Below are positions 11,407 to 18,585 of a stretch of 18,585 bases of DNA, one piece after another. The notes under the pieces were generated by a model, which searched no databases, was not told where the DNA came from, and was given only the letters and a program-made list of their open reading frames with translations. The DNA is from JBQTIM01 sp052388135 (GTDB lineage Bacteria > Elusimicrobiota > Elusimicrobia > FEN-1173), in contig JBQTIM010000055.1 of assembly GCA_052388135.1 (NCBI GenBank), forward strand, positions 1 through 18,585. Reading direction: 5' to 3'. Position numbers and translations under genes: made by a program. The stretch's first letter is position 1, and each line of letters opens with the position of its first letter.

Positions 11407-13506
11407 ATGGAAAGCCATTTTCCCACCACCATCAGCGGCTACTACGAGCTTTTTCAAAAGCGGAAGAAGCTGTTCTATTGGCCCGCGCTGGGCGTTCTCG
11501 CCGCCACCGCCCTGGTTTACCCCCTCCTGCCGAGGGTGTACGAGTCCGCGGCCACCATCCTGGTGGACGACGGCCGCGTGATGGGCCCCCTGGTGCAAGG
11601 GCAGAACCAGAAATCGTCGTTCGAGAAAAAACTCGGCGTCCTGTCCGCCCAGCTTCTGAGCTGGCCGAGCCTGGCGCAGATGGCCAACGATTTGGGGCTG
11701 GCCGACGACGTTGAGAGCCAGGCGAAATTCGAGCGGGTTGTGGCCTCCATCCGTTCCCGCATCATCATCCGGATGGCGGGCCCCGATCTGGTGCGGGTGT
11801 CCTACGAGGGCGACGACCCGCAGCTGGCGCAGAAGATCGTGGACACGCTCACCAAAAACCTTTTGGAGAAAAACCGGCGCGCCAAGCAGGAGGAGGCCGG
11901 CCGCACCATCCAGTTCATCGACGGCCAGCTGCGGGTTTATAAGAACAAGCTCCAGGCCTCCGAGAAAACCTTCCTCAACAACCGCCTCAAGAGCCAGATC
12001 GACGAGGCGCGCCAGCGGCGGGAGCTGCTTTTGGGACAAATGTCCCAGATGGAGAAGACGAAGGAAGTTCTGGGCGCCGGCAACCCCGTGGCCGCCAAGC
12101 TCCAGGAGGAGCTGCAGGCGGCGCAAGTCCAGCTCAACCAGCTTCTGGTGGACGCGAAGAAAGCCCATCCGCTGGTGACGGAGCTGCGCCAGCGCATCTC
12201 CGACCTCCAGAGCCGCCTGCGGACGGAGCGCATGAGCATGGCCTCGGGAGAGGGCCCGTCGTCCTCGTCCAACCCGGCCTACCGGGAAAGCCTTTTCCGC
12301 CTTAAAGAAGTGAACATGCAGATCGCCTCCTTGGAGAAGCGGCTGACCGAGTTGGAGTCCGGCAAGTCGGCCACCGTGAACATTTCCGAGCAGGACGTTC
12401 TCGCCATGGAGAAGGACAAGGAAGTGAACGAGGACATTTACCGCTCCCTCCTCCTGCGGCTTGAGAACGCGCAGATCAGCAAGAACATGGACGAGACCGG
12501 CGAAAGCCAAAATTTGAGGATCATCGAGGCGCCGCGGGTGCCCACCTCGCCTTCCAAGCCGCGGCCGTGGGCCGTGGCCGGAGCCGGGCTCGTGGCCGCC
12601 CTGGCCGCCGGGCTGGGGGCCGTCCTGCTGCGCGAATATTTCGACACATCCCTGCGCGGCGTCAACGACGCGCGGGAGTTCCTGGGCCTGTCGCCCCTGG
12701 CGGCCATCCCCGACAAGAAGAAGGAAACGGGCCGGCGCCCGACGGATTGGGAGGAAGGCTTCCCCGAATCCGCGGCGCGGCGCGCGCCCGCGCCCGAAGT
12801 CCTCAAGAACCCCCTGATCTCGCCACACATCGCGGCGTTCCACAACCCGGGGTCCGAGGCGGGAGAGCAGTACCGCCTTCTGCGCACGCACCTCCGCCAT
12901 TTGGCCGAGAAAAGGCCGCTGAAGACGCTCCTGCTCACCAGCACGGTGGACGGGGAGGGAAAGACCACCACCGCCGTCAACCTGGCCGTTTCGATGTCGC
13001 AGGAGTTGAGCGAACGGGTGCTGTTGATGGATTGCGATCTGAGGCGCGGCACCGTCAAGCAGACCCTGGGCGTCACGGCCGCCCGCGGCCTGTCGGACCT
13101 GCTGACGGGCTACTGCTCCCTGGACGCGGCGCTGACGCGCCCGCCGGTGGAGAACCTGACGGTCCTGCCCGCCGGCGCGCCGGTCAAGAATCCCGCCGGC
13201 CTCTTGAGCACGGAGAAATTCGCCGGCCTGCTGGAGGTTCTGCGGTCCCGCTACGACCGCATCATCATGGACGCGCCCCCGGTCACTTCTCTCTCGGACG
13301 TGCCGCTTTTGGCGCCCCACGCGGACGGAAGCATTTTCGTGATTCAGGCCGGCAAGAGCGGCCGCGAGCTCGTGGCGGAGGCTCTGGCCTCCCTCCAGCA
13401 AAAAGGACACGTGCTGGGCTTCGTCATGACGCGCGTGGACAGCTACTTTCCGAAATATTTGCGGCAGTACTTGGAGAAATACTACTACGTCGGCGCGGAG
13501 AGTTGA
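11407..13506 (+). CDS. Wzc-type polysaccharide co-polymerase with cytoplasmic tyrosine autokinase
   Basis: Inner-membrane regulator of chain assembly and export. The 699-residue protein has an N-terminal Wzz domain, a first membrane segment (about 22-42), a long periplasmic coiled coil (about 150-350), a proline-rich SPSKPRP and a second membrane segment (about 387-407). The BY-kinase follows, with Walker A STVDGEGKTTT (about 513-523), Walker A' VLLMDCD (about 538-544) and Walker B IIMDAPP (about 619-625). The tail has six tyrosines at 680, 684, 688, 692, 693 and 694, the expected autophosphorylation cluster. Kinase and anchor are on one chain, as in Proteobacteria, not split as in Firmicutes. 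GGAGG lies 12 bases before the ATG, 16 bases after the exporter stop. It would dock on the OPX domain encoded upstream. Confidence 0.93.
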   Translation: MESHFPTTISGYYELFQKRKKLFYWPALGVLAATALVYPLLPRVYESAATILVDDGRVMGPLVQGQNQKSSFEKKLGVLSAQLLSWPSLAQMANDLGLADDVESQAKFERVVASIRSRIIIRMAGPDLVRVSYEGDDPQLAQKIVDTLTKNLLEKNRRAKQEEAGRTIQFIDGQLRVYKNKLQASEKTFLNNRLKSQIDEARQRRELLLGQMSQMEKTKEVLGAGNPVAAKLQEELQAAQVQLNQLLVDAKKAHPLVTELRQRISDLQSRLRTERMSMASGEGPSSSSNPAYRESLFRLKEVNMQIASLEKRLTELESGKSATVNISEQDVLAMEKDKEVNEDIYRSLLLRLENAQISKNMDETGESQNLRIIEAPRVPTSPSKPRPWAVAGAGLVAALAAGLGAVLLREYFDTSLRGVNDAREFLGLSPLAAIPDKKKETGRRPTDWEEGFPESAARRAPAPEVLKNPLISPHIAAFHNPGSEAGEQYRLLRTHLRHLAEKRPLKTLLLTSTVDGEGKTTTAVNLAVSMSQELSERVLLMDCDLRRGTVKQTLGVTAARGLSDLLTGYCSLDAALTRPPVENLTVLPAGAPVKNPAGLLSTEKFAGLLEVLRSRYDRIIMDAPPVTSLSDVPLLAPHADGSIFVIQAGKSGRELVAEALASLQQKGHVLGFVMTRVDSYFPKYLRQYLEKYYYVGAES

Positions 13507-13526
13507 CCTCCGCGGAAGGACAACCC

Positions 13527-13871
13527 ATGAAAACCCCCCTCATCCTCGCCTTGGCGCTCTGGTGCGCCGCGGCCGGCGCGCAGGCGTCGGACTTGGACGC
13601 CATTTCGGTCTTTCCCAATCCCGTGCGCGTCTCGCAGGGCGACGAGCGCCTTATTTTCGCCAACGTGGTTTCGCCGTCCAAGGTGCGCATTTACAACGCG
13701 CAAGGCCAGTTGGTCCAGGAGATGGACCTGCCCGGCACCGACGCCTCCTCGGCGTTCCAGTGGCGCCTGATCAACGAAGGTCGCCGGGAGGTGGCCAGCG
13801 GGATCTACATTTACCTGCTCACCAACGACAAGGGCGACGAGCGCGTGGGCAAAGTGGCGGTCATCCGATGA
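13527..13871 (+). CDS. Small secreted protein consisting of a T9SS type-A/FlgD-like C-terminal domain
   Basis: 114 residues with signal peptide MKTPLILALALWCAAAGAQA. The remaining ~94 residues read almost entirely as a C-terminal sorting domain of the Por-secretion type: ISVFPNPVR, VRIYNAQGQLV, then QWRL...REVASGIYIYLLT and RVGKVAVIR. In type 9 secretion cargo this domain sits after a large passenger; here there is no passenger at all. GGAAGGA lies six bases before the ATG. The stop overlaps the ATG of the PorV-like gene, so the two are translationally coupled. It may bind the barrel, cap the cell surface, or decorate the polysaccharide; the FlgD-like Ig fold alone gives no function. Confidence 0.75.
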   Translation: MKTPLILALALWCAAAGAQASDLDAISVFPNPVRVSQGDERLIFANVVSPSKVRIYNAQGQLVQEMDLPGTDASSAFQWRLINEGRREVASGIYIYLLTNDKGDERVGKVAVIR

Positions 13872-14893
13872 GGGTCAAGCCCGCGGCGCGCGGCGGGATC
13901 GGCTGGGCCGCGGGAGGCGCGTTCGCCGGCAGGATCGGTTTCGCGGCGGCGATGGCCGCGGCGCTCTGCGCCCTGCCGCCGGAGCCCGCCTTTGCGAACT
14001 CCTTGGCGGGCACGCGGGGCGGGCCCCTGCTCACGGCGGGAGCCTCCGCCCGCGCCCGCGGCATGGGCAACGCCGGGTCGGCCCTGCCCGACGACAACAA
14101 CGCCCTTTTCGTGAACCCCGCCGGTTTGGGCACGCTCAAGAACGTGGAGTTCACCGCGGCGCGCCGGAACATGTTCGCGGGGTTGTCTCAAAACCAGCTC
14201 GGGCTGGTGGTGCCTTTGGAAACCTGGACCTCGTCCAACGTGCCTGATTTCGGGGCCATGGGGTTTTCCTTGTCCACGATGAACTACGGCGATTTGGACG
14301 GACGGAGCGCCTCGGGCGCCCCTCGGCCCTCCTTCAGCGCCCGCGACGAGCTGTGGGGCTTGACCTACGGCCTGCCCGTGGCTCCGGCCATTTCCGCCGG
14401 AGCGCGGATGAAGTATTACCGCTTCCGGCTGGCGGAAAAGGTGGCCGACGGGGCCTTGCTCGACGCCGGAGTTCTGTTTTCGCCGGGGCTGGGCCGCTGG
14501 TCGGCGGGCTTGGCCGCGCAGAACATGGGCAGCGGCATCGGCTACGATCAAAGCGAAGATCCCGCCCCCGGACGCCTGGTGGCCGGCGTGTCGACGGAGC
14601 CCCTGGAGGACCGGCTGGTTCTGGCCGCCGACGCCGTGGACCCCCAGGACGGCCCGCTGAGCGTGCGGGCCGGATTGGAAATCACCTTGGGAAAGATCAT
14701 GCGCCTGCGCGCCGGCTACGATTCCTCCGACGATCTGGGCGGCTTGACCGCCGGCATGGGGTTCCGCGTGGAGGAGATGGCCATGGGCTGGTTTCCCGTG
14801 CGCCGCCTTTCCCTGGATTATTCGTTCGTTCCTTCCAGCGACCTGGAGGACATTCACTTCCTGTCCCTGACTCTGCGGTTCGGCGACCAATAA
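13868..14893 (+). CDS. PorV/PorQ-family (UPF0164) outer-membrane beta-barrel protein
   Basis: 341 residues. A basic N-terminus and a signal core ending PPEPAFA/NS near residue 43 precede the family signature GASARARGMGNAGSALPDDN, then ALFVNPAGLG. The rest is a run of amphipathic beta-strands (for example LSVRAGLEITLGKIMRLRAG) ending in the aromatic-containing strand FLSLTLRFGDQ. PorV (LptO) is the outer-membrane partner of type 9 secretion and handles proteins with a C-terminal domain, which makes the coupled upstream gene notable. The N-terminal signature is shared with the barrel part of the exporter at 9672. ATG at 13868 overlaps the preceding stop (ATGA). A long n-region before the signal core leaves a later start, such as ATG 13951, possible. 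Confidence 0.85.
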   Translation: MRVKPAARGGIGWAAGGAFAGRIGFAAAMAAALCALPPEPAFANSLAGTRGGPLLTAGASARARGMGNAGSALPDDNNALFVNPAGLGTLKNVEFTAARRNMFAGLSQNQLGLVVPLETWTSSNVPDFGAMGFSLSTMNYGDLDGRSASGAPRPSFSARDELWGLTYGLPVAPAISAGARMKYYRFRLAEKVADGALLDAGVLFSPGLGRWSAGLAAQNMGSGIGYDQSEDPAPGRLVAGVSTEPLEDRLVLAADAVDPQDGPLSVRAGLEITLGKIMRLRAGYDSSDDLGGLTAGMGFRVEEMAMGWFPVRRLSLDYSFVPSSDLEDIHFLSLTLRFGDQ

Positions 14894-14960
14894 GGTCCGC
14901 CGTCGGCACCGTCCCCCGGCACCCCTCGAACGGCCGGGCATATCCCTGAAAGCAGCCTCA
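14894..14960 (+). other. Short intergenic gap, nothing recognised
   Basis: CGGCACC is repeated 15 bases apart. No promoter, terminator or clear ribosome site is seen before the glycosyltransferase, which is probably read through from upstream. Confidence 0.4.
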
Positions 14961-16214
14961 ATGCCTGAGAAAATCAAAGTGCTCTTCATCGCCAGCCATT
15001 TCCAGAAGCTCGGCGGCGCGGAGAAAAACATCATCAGCCTTCTGCGGGGGCTGGACCCGGAGCGTTTCGCGCCTTCCTTGGCCGTCCTCCAGGCCGGGCC
15101 GCTGGCGGACGACCTGCGGTCTTCCGGCGCGCCGGTGTGGGATTTGGAGTTGAGAAAGATTTTCAGCGCGCGCGGCCTCCGCCTGGGCCTGGCGCTGGCC
15201 CGGCGGCTGCGGGAGGAAAAGTTCCAGGCGGTGGTGACCTATCACCACGACGCGGACCTTTGGGGCGGATTCTTCGCCTGGTGGGCCGGCGTCCCGCGGC
15301 GGATTTCCAGCCGGCGCGACATGGGCTTCCAGCTCCGAATCAAGCACGTGTGGGCTTACCGCCTGGCGAACCGGCTTTTCACGAGCATCTTGGCCGTCTC
15401 CGAGGCGGTGAAGGAGGCGGTGGCCCGGCGCGAGTGGGCGCCGCGGGACCGCATCTCCGTGGTGTACAACGGCGTGGACGAGGCCGACGTTGCGGCGGGC
15501 GTGGACGCGCGCGCCAAGCGCCTGGAACTGGGCCTCGATCCCCGGCGGCCGGTGGTGGGCATGGCGGCCTCCTTCCGGCCGGTGAAAGGCCAGGAACATT
15601 TCGTCCGCGCCGCCGCGCTCGTCCTGAAAAAACGGCCCGGCGTCCAGTTCGTCATCGCCGGATACAAGGACGGCGATTATTACCCCCGGGTGGAGCGGCT
15701 CATGCAGGACCTCGGCGTGGCGACGGCGGTGCGCTGCCTGGGCGAACGCGCGGATGTTCCCGAGATTTTGCGCGTCTTGGACGTGTTCGTGATTTCTTCG
15801 CTCAACGAAGGTTTTTGCAACGCCGTGGTGGAAGCCATGGCGGCGGGCGTGCCCGTGGCGGCCGCGGCCGGCGGCGGCAATCCGGAGGCCGTCCTCCACG
15901 GCCGGACCGGCCTTTTGTTCCCTCCCGGCGACAGCGCCGCCTTAGCGGAGGCCCTTTTGCGCCTTCTTTCCGATCACGCTCTGCGCGGCCGCTTGGCCGG
16001 CGAAGCGCGGGACACGGCGCGCCGCCGCTTCTCCCGCCGAAGAATGATTGAAGGAACCGCCCGCCTGCTGGACCCTTCCTTCGGCCCGGCCGGCGCGTCC
16101 CGACGGATTTTGCCGGAAACGGCTTCGCGGGCGCCGCTCGAAGACGCCGCGCCGGCGACGGGCGGCCTTCCGCCCCCCGCCGTTTTCGCGCCCGCCTCGG
16201 AAAGGCCGACATGA
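14961..16214 (+). CDS. GT4-family glycosyltransferase
   Basis: Retaining GT-B glycosyltransferase of 417 residues, presumably adding a sugar to the lipid-linked repeat unit at the cytoplasmic membrane face. The N-terminal KVLFIASHFQKLGGAEKNI is the acceptor-side glycine loop. VVYNGVDEADV precedes the second Rossmann domain, and the donor-binding E-x7-E is E283-E291 in NEGFCNAVVEAMAAGVP, followed by GGGNPEAVLHGRTGLLFPPG. The last ~45 residues (from about 372) are a Pro/Ala-rich tail with no domain character. The ATG at 14961 has only a weak ribosome site. The 3' end overlaps the flippase gene (ATGA). Confidence 0.92.
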   Translation: MPEKIKVLFIASHFQKLGGAEKNIISLLRGLDPERFAPSLAVLQAGPLADDLRSSGAPVWDLELRKIFSARGLRLGLALARRLREEKFQAVVTYHHDADLWGGFFAWWAGVPRRISSRRDMGFQLRIKHVWAYRLANRLFTSILAVSEAVKEAVARREWAPRDRISVVYNGVDEADVAAGVDARAKRLELGLDPRRPVVGMAASFRPVKGQEHFVRAAALVLKKRPGVQFVIAGYKDGDYYPRVERLMQDLGVATAVRCLGERADVPEILRVLDVFVISSLNEGFCNAVVEAMAAGVPVAAAAGGGNPEAVLHGRTGLLFPPGDSAALAEALLRLLSDHALRGRLAGEARDTARRRFSRRRMIEGTARLLDPSFGPAGASRRILPETASRAPLEDAAPATGGLPPPAVFAPASERPT

Positions 16215-17731
16215 CGATCGCGGCGAAGCTCGTGAAGGGTTCCGTGTTCCGCACCGTGAGCATGCTCCTGAGCATGGTGATTTCCTTCTTCATGATGCCC
16301 TACGTGGTGCAATCGCTGGGGGACAGGCTGTACGGCTTGTGGGTGGTGGTGGGCGCGGCCACGGGCTATTACGCGCTGCTGGATTTGGGCTTGTCCTCGG
16401 CGGTGACGCGCTTCATTTCCCGCGCCATGGGCAGCGGCGACCGCGACCAGGTGCGCGAGATCACCAGCACGTCTTTCTACATTTATTCGGCGCTGGCGTG
16501 CGTGGCGCTGGCGGCCACGGGAGTGCTGGCGGCCGGCGCTGGCTGGTTCGTGCGCGCGCCCGAGGACGTGCGCCTGCTGAGGATTTTGATCCTGCTGGTG
16601 GGAGTGGACTTCGCCCTCAGCATGCCGGTGCGCGTTTTCAACGGCACCATGAACTCCGGGCTTCGGTTCGACGTGGTGACCACCGTGGACATGACCAAGA
16701 CCGTGGCCACCGCCTGCCTGGTTCTGGGAGCGCTGAAGGCCGGCTGGGGCGTCATCGGCATCGCGGCGGCCCAGTTCCTGTGGTCCACCGCGGACAACGC
16801 TCTGCGCATCGTCTGCTCCTACCGCGGCGACCCCGCGCCCAGCGTCTCGCCCAGGTATTTCCGCCTCTCGCGCGTGCGCGTGCTTTTCAGCTACAGCGCC
16901 TACACGTTCGCCAGCCGGCTGGCCGACGTCCTTCGCTTCCGCATCGACGCGGCCGTGATCGCCGGGTTTTTGGGCGCGGCACGGGTCACCCATTACTTCA
17001 TCGCCGCGCGCCTGGTGGACTATTTCATGAAGCTCATGTCGAGCGTGATGGGCGTCATGCTGCCGGTTTTCAGCCGCTACGACGGGAGCGGGGACTCGCG
17101 GAACTTGCAGGAGAAGTTCCTGCTCACCACCAAGATCAGCGTCGTCCTCTCGGTTTTTTTCGCGGGGACCTGCCTTTTCCTGGGCAAGCCGTTCATTGAG
17201 ATTTGGATGGGGCCCGAGTATTTGGACGCTTACCCGGTGCTCGCGGTCCTGGTCACGGCCACGACCCTGGACCTGATGCAGTCGCCGTCCGTCAATCTTC
17301 TCTACGGAATCTCCAAGCACAAATTTTACACTTACTCGAATTCGGCGGAGGGTCTCCTGAACCTGGTCCTGAGCCTGGCCCTGGTGGAGCGGTACGGCAT
17401 CCTGGGCGTGGCCATGGGGACGGCCGTGCCCATGGCCCTGACGAAGGTGTTCGTCCAGCCGGTCTACGTTTGCCGGGCGGCGGGGATTCCTTACCGCAAG
17501 TACATGGCGCACACGTCCGGCGCCCTGGCCCGCAGCGTCCTCGCTTTCGCGCTGCCTTGCGCCGCCCTGCGGGACCACATGGCGGGCGGATACGCCGGTC
17601 TCGTGTCCGCGGGCGCGGTGCTGGCGGCGGCCTACGTTCCGCTGGTGATTTTGTTGGTGTTCGACAAGTCGGAGTGGCAGACCCTCGGCCTGGCGTTCTC
17701 CACGTTCCGCCGCCGCTCGTACTCCGTATGA
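16211..17731 (+). CDS. Wzx-type oligosaccharide flippase (MOP superfamily)
   Basis: A 506-residue membrane protein with about 14 hydrophobic segments that moves undecaprenyl-linked repeat units across the inner membrane. The opening, with GSVFRTVSMLLSMVISFFMM, PYVVQSLGDRLYGLWVVVGA and GLSSAVTRFISRAMGSGD, is the classic N-terminus of this family, and YLDAYPVLAVL lies in the second half. ATG overlaps the previous stop. Its presence points to a Wzx/Wzy-dependent pathway with the Wzc and OPX proteins upstream. A Wzy polymerase is not in the window and may lie to the right. Confidence 0.92.
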   Translation: MTIAAKLVKGSVFRTVSMLLSMVISFFMMPYVVQSLGDRLYGLWVVVGAATGYYALLDLGLSSAVTRFISRAMGSGDRDQVREITSTSFYIYSALACVALAATGVLAAGAGWFVRAPEDVRLLRILILLVGVDFALSMPVRVFNGTMNSGLRFDVVTTVDMTKTVATACLVLGALKAGWGVIGIAAAQFLWSTADNALRIVCSYRGDPAPSVSPRYFRLSRVRVLFSYSAYTFASRLADVLRFRIDAAVIAGFLGAARVTHYFIAARLVDYFMKLMSSVMGVMLPVFSRYDGSGDSRNLQEKFLLTTKISVVLSVFFAGTCLFLGKPFIEIWMGPEYLDAYPVLAVLVTATTLDLMQSPSVNLLYGISKHKFYTYSNSAEGLLNLVLSLALVERYGILGVAMGTAVPMALTKVFVQPVYVCRAAGIPYRKYMAHTSGALARSVLAFALPCAALRDHMAGGYAGLVSAGAVLAAAYVPLVILLVFDKSEWQTLGLAFSTFRRRSYSV

Positions 17732-18585
17732 GAGCCGCGGAGGCGGCCGTGGAAGCCGGAACGAAATCCGCGGCGGGCGCCTACACGTTCATCAACGGCG
17801 TGGTGGAGCCGTGGCATTCGCCCTGGCTGACCCATCAGCCTCTCATGTCGGCCATGGGCGCGCCCCACCGGGTGCTCTACGTCCTGCCCGAGGAGAACGC
17901 CGACGCCGTGTTGCGGGATTTGGCGCGGCGGCCCTGGGCGGCCCTGCGGGGATCGGCGGGAGAGCGGTCGTTTCCGCGGCGGCTTTCGCCCAGCGGCCTC
18001 GAACGGATCGGGGAGCGCCTCTATCAACTGCGGACCGGGAAACTCTATCCCAAGTTTTACATTTCCCGCCGACTCAACGAGGCCTCGACGCGGCTGCGGG
18101 CCCGGGAAATCCGGCGGGTTTTGGACGGGCTGGGCTGGGACAACCGGATTTTTTACGTGTGGAACCCGCGTTTCGCGGATCTCATGGGCAGGCTGGGGGA
18201 AAAATTGACGGTCCTGCATTGCCACGACTATTACCCGGCTTTCTGCCCCGAGGGGCCGGCCCGGGCGGAGGCCTCCTCCCGGTTCCGGGCGGCGGTGGAA
18301 AAGGCGGACTTGGTGTTCGCGGCCGGCGAGTCCATCCTGCGCGAGGTGCGCGCCGTGCGGGCCGGCGGCGTCCTGGTGGAGAACGGCGTGGACTTCCGGC
18401 GATTTCGCCGGGCGGCCGGCGCGGAAACGCCGGGCGAGCTGGCGGATTTGCCCCGCCCCTTGATCGGCTACGTTGGGCGGCTGAACCGCAAGGTGGATAT
18501 CCCCCTCATGGCCGAGCTGGCGCGCGCGCGGCCCGAGTGGTCGTTCCTGCTCATGGGCCCCGTGGCCGGTTGGAACTCCGCCTGC
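17728..18585 (+). CDS. Glycosyltransferase, TuaH/GT4-like, 3' end outside the window
   Basis: 286 codons are open to the window edge. ATG at 17728 overlaps the flippase stop (ATGA). FINGVVEPWHSPWLTHQPLM near residue 21 resembles the start of TuaH-like transferases. VLHCHDYYPAF (about 164-174), DLVFAAGESILREV and VENGVDFRRF (about 225-234) follow. The start of the donor domain, PLIGYVGRLNRKVDIPLM, then ELARARPEWSFLLMGP, is the typical GYVG...D..L...RP.WSF.L.GP pattern. The catalytic C-terminal part is cut off. Likely another step in building the same glycan. Confidence 0.88.
   Translation, partial: MRAAEAAVEAGTKSAAGAYTFINGVVEPWHSPWLTHQPLMSAMGAPHRVLYVLPEENADAVLRDLARRPWAALRGSAGERSFPRRLSPSGLERIGERLYQLRTGKLYPKFYISRRLNEASTRLRAREIRRVLDGLGWDNRIFYVWNPRFADLMGRLGEKLTVLHCHDYYPAFCPEGPARAEASSRFRAAVEKADLVFAAGESILREVRAVRAGGVLVENGVDFRRFRRAAGAETPGELADLPRPLIGYVGRLNRKVDIPLMAELARARPEWSFLLMGPVAGWNSAC

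Noticed and set aside
11344..13410. Very long open frame (688 codons) on the minus strand opposite the kinase gene
   Set aside because: It is the GC-rich shadow of the Wzc gene; the product is a low-complexity Arg/Gly/His-rich string with no domain, while the plus strand shows clear kinase motifs.
15974..17578. 534-codon minus-strand open frame opposite the flippase
   Set aside because: Composition is His/Arg/Gln-rich with no recognisable fold, and the plus strand encodes a convincing membrane flippase.

Overview
This GC-rich bacterial window encodes a Gram-negative-type cell envelope: a lipoprotein-like alpha-2-macroglobulin, outer-membrane beta-barrels of the PorV/UPF0164 kind, an OPX (Wza-type) exporter domain and a T9SS-like C-terminal domain. 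That mix, with full-strength AAAGGAGG ribosome sites and GTG/ATG starts overlapping the previous TGA, would fit a high-GC Elusimicrobiota-like lineage or a related phylum. The taxonomic call is inference only.

Layout. (1) 1-905, minus strand: 5' end of a bacterial alpha-2-macroglobulin gene, transcribed divergently from the rest. (2) 1102-5727: sulfate uptake and activation operon sbp-cysT-cysW-cysA-cysC. A sigma70-type promoter feeds a leader of about 140 nt that ends in a perfect terminator abutting the sbp start codon. A competing 11-bp antiterminator can be drawn, so the leader looks like a riboswitch or attenuator of unrecognised class. (3) 5688-5962: a compact minus-strand RNA locus. 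A tRNA-Val(GAC) gene has two nearby sequences antisense to its own anticodon arm: an exact 18-nt match at the start of a possible ~60-nt small RNA, and an 18-nt hairpin loop in the tRNA 3' trailer. (4) 5931-9428: cysH (APS-reductase type, two Cys pairs), cysQ, a PLP aminotransferase broken by one extra base, and a class I glutamine-amidotransferase-like hydrolase. (5) 9425-18585: an exopolysaccharide locus. It begins with a strong promoter and an immediate terminator, then a beta-barrel/OPX fusion protein, a Wzc-type tyrosine autokinase, a tiny secreted T9SS-CTD-like protein, a PorV-like barrel, a GT4 glycosyltransferase, a Wzx-type flippase and a second glycosyltransferase that runs off the window.

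How it works together. Sulfate is imported by Sbp-CysTWA. APS made by an ATP sulfurylase not seen here is either reduced by CysH or phosphorylated to PAPS by CysC, and CysQ removes the by-product PAP. The second half assembles a lipid-linked glycan, flips it with Wzx and exports it through a Wzc/OPX machine whose outer-membrane part appears to be built into the same polypeptide as a beta-barrel. A PAPS supply next to a polysaccharide locus hints at a sulfated polymer, but no sulfotransferase is visible. The strongest candidates for something undescribed are the barrel-OPX fusion, the tRNA anticodon-arm antisense elements and the sulfate-operon leader switch.
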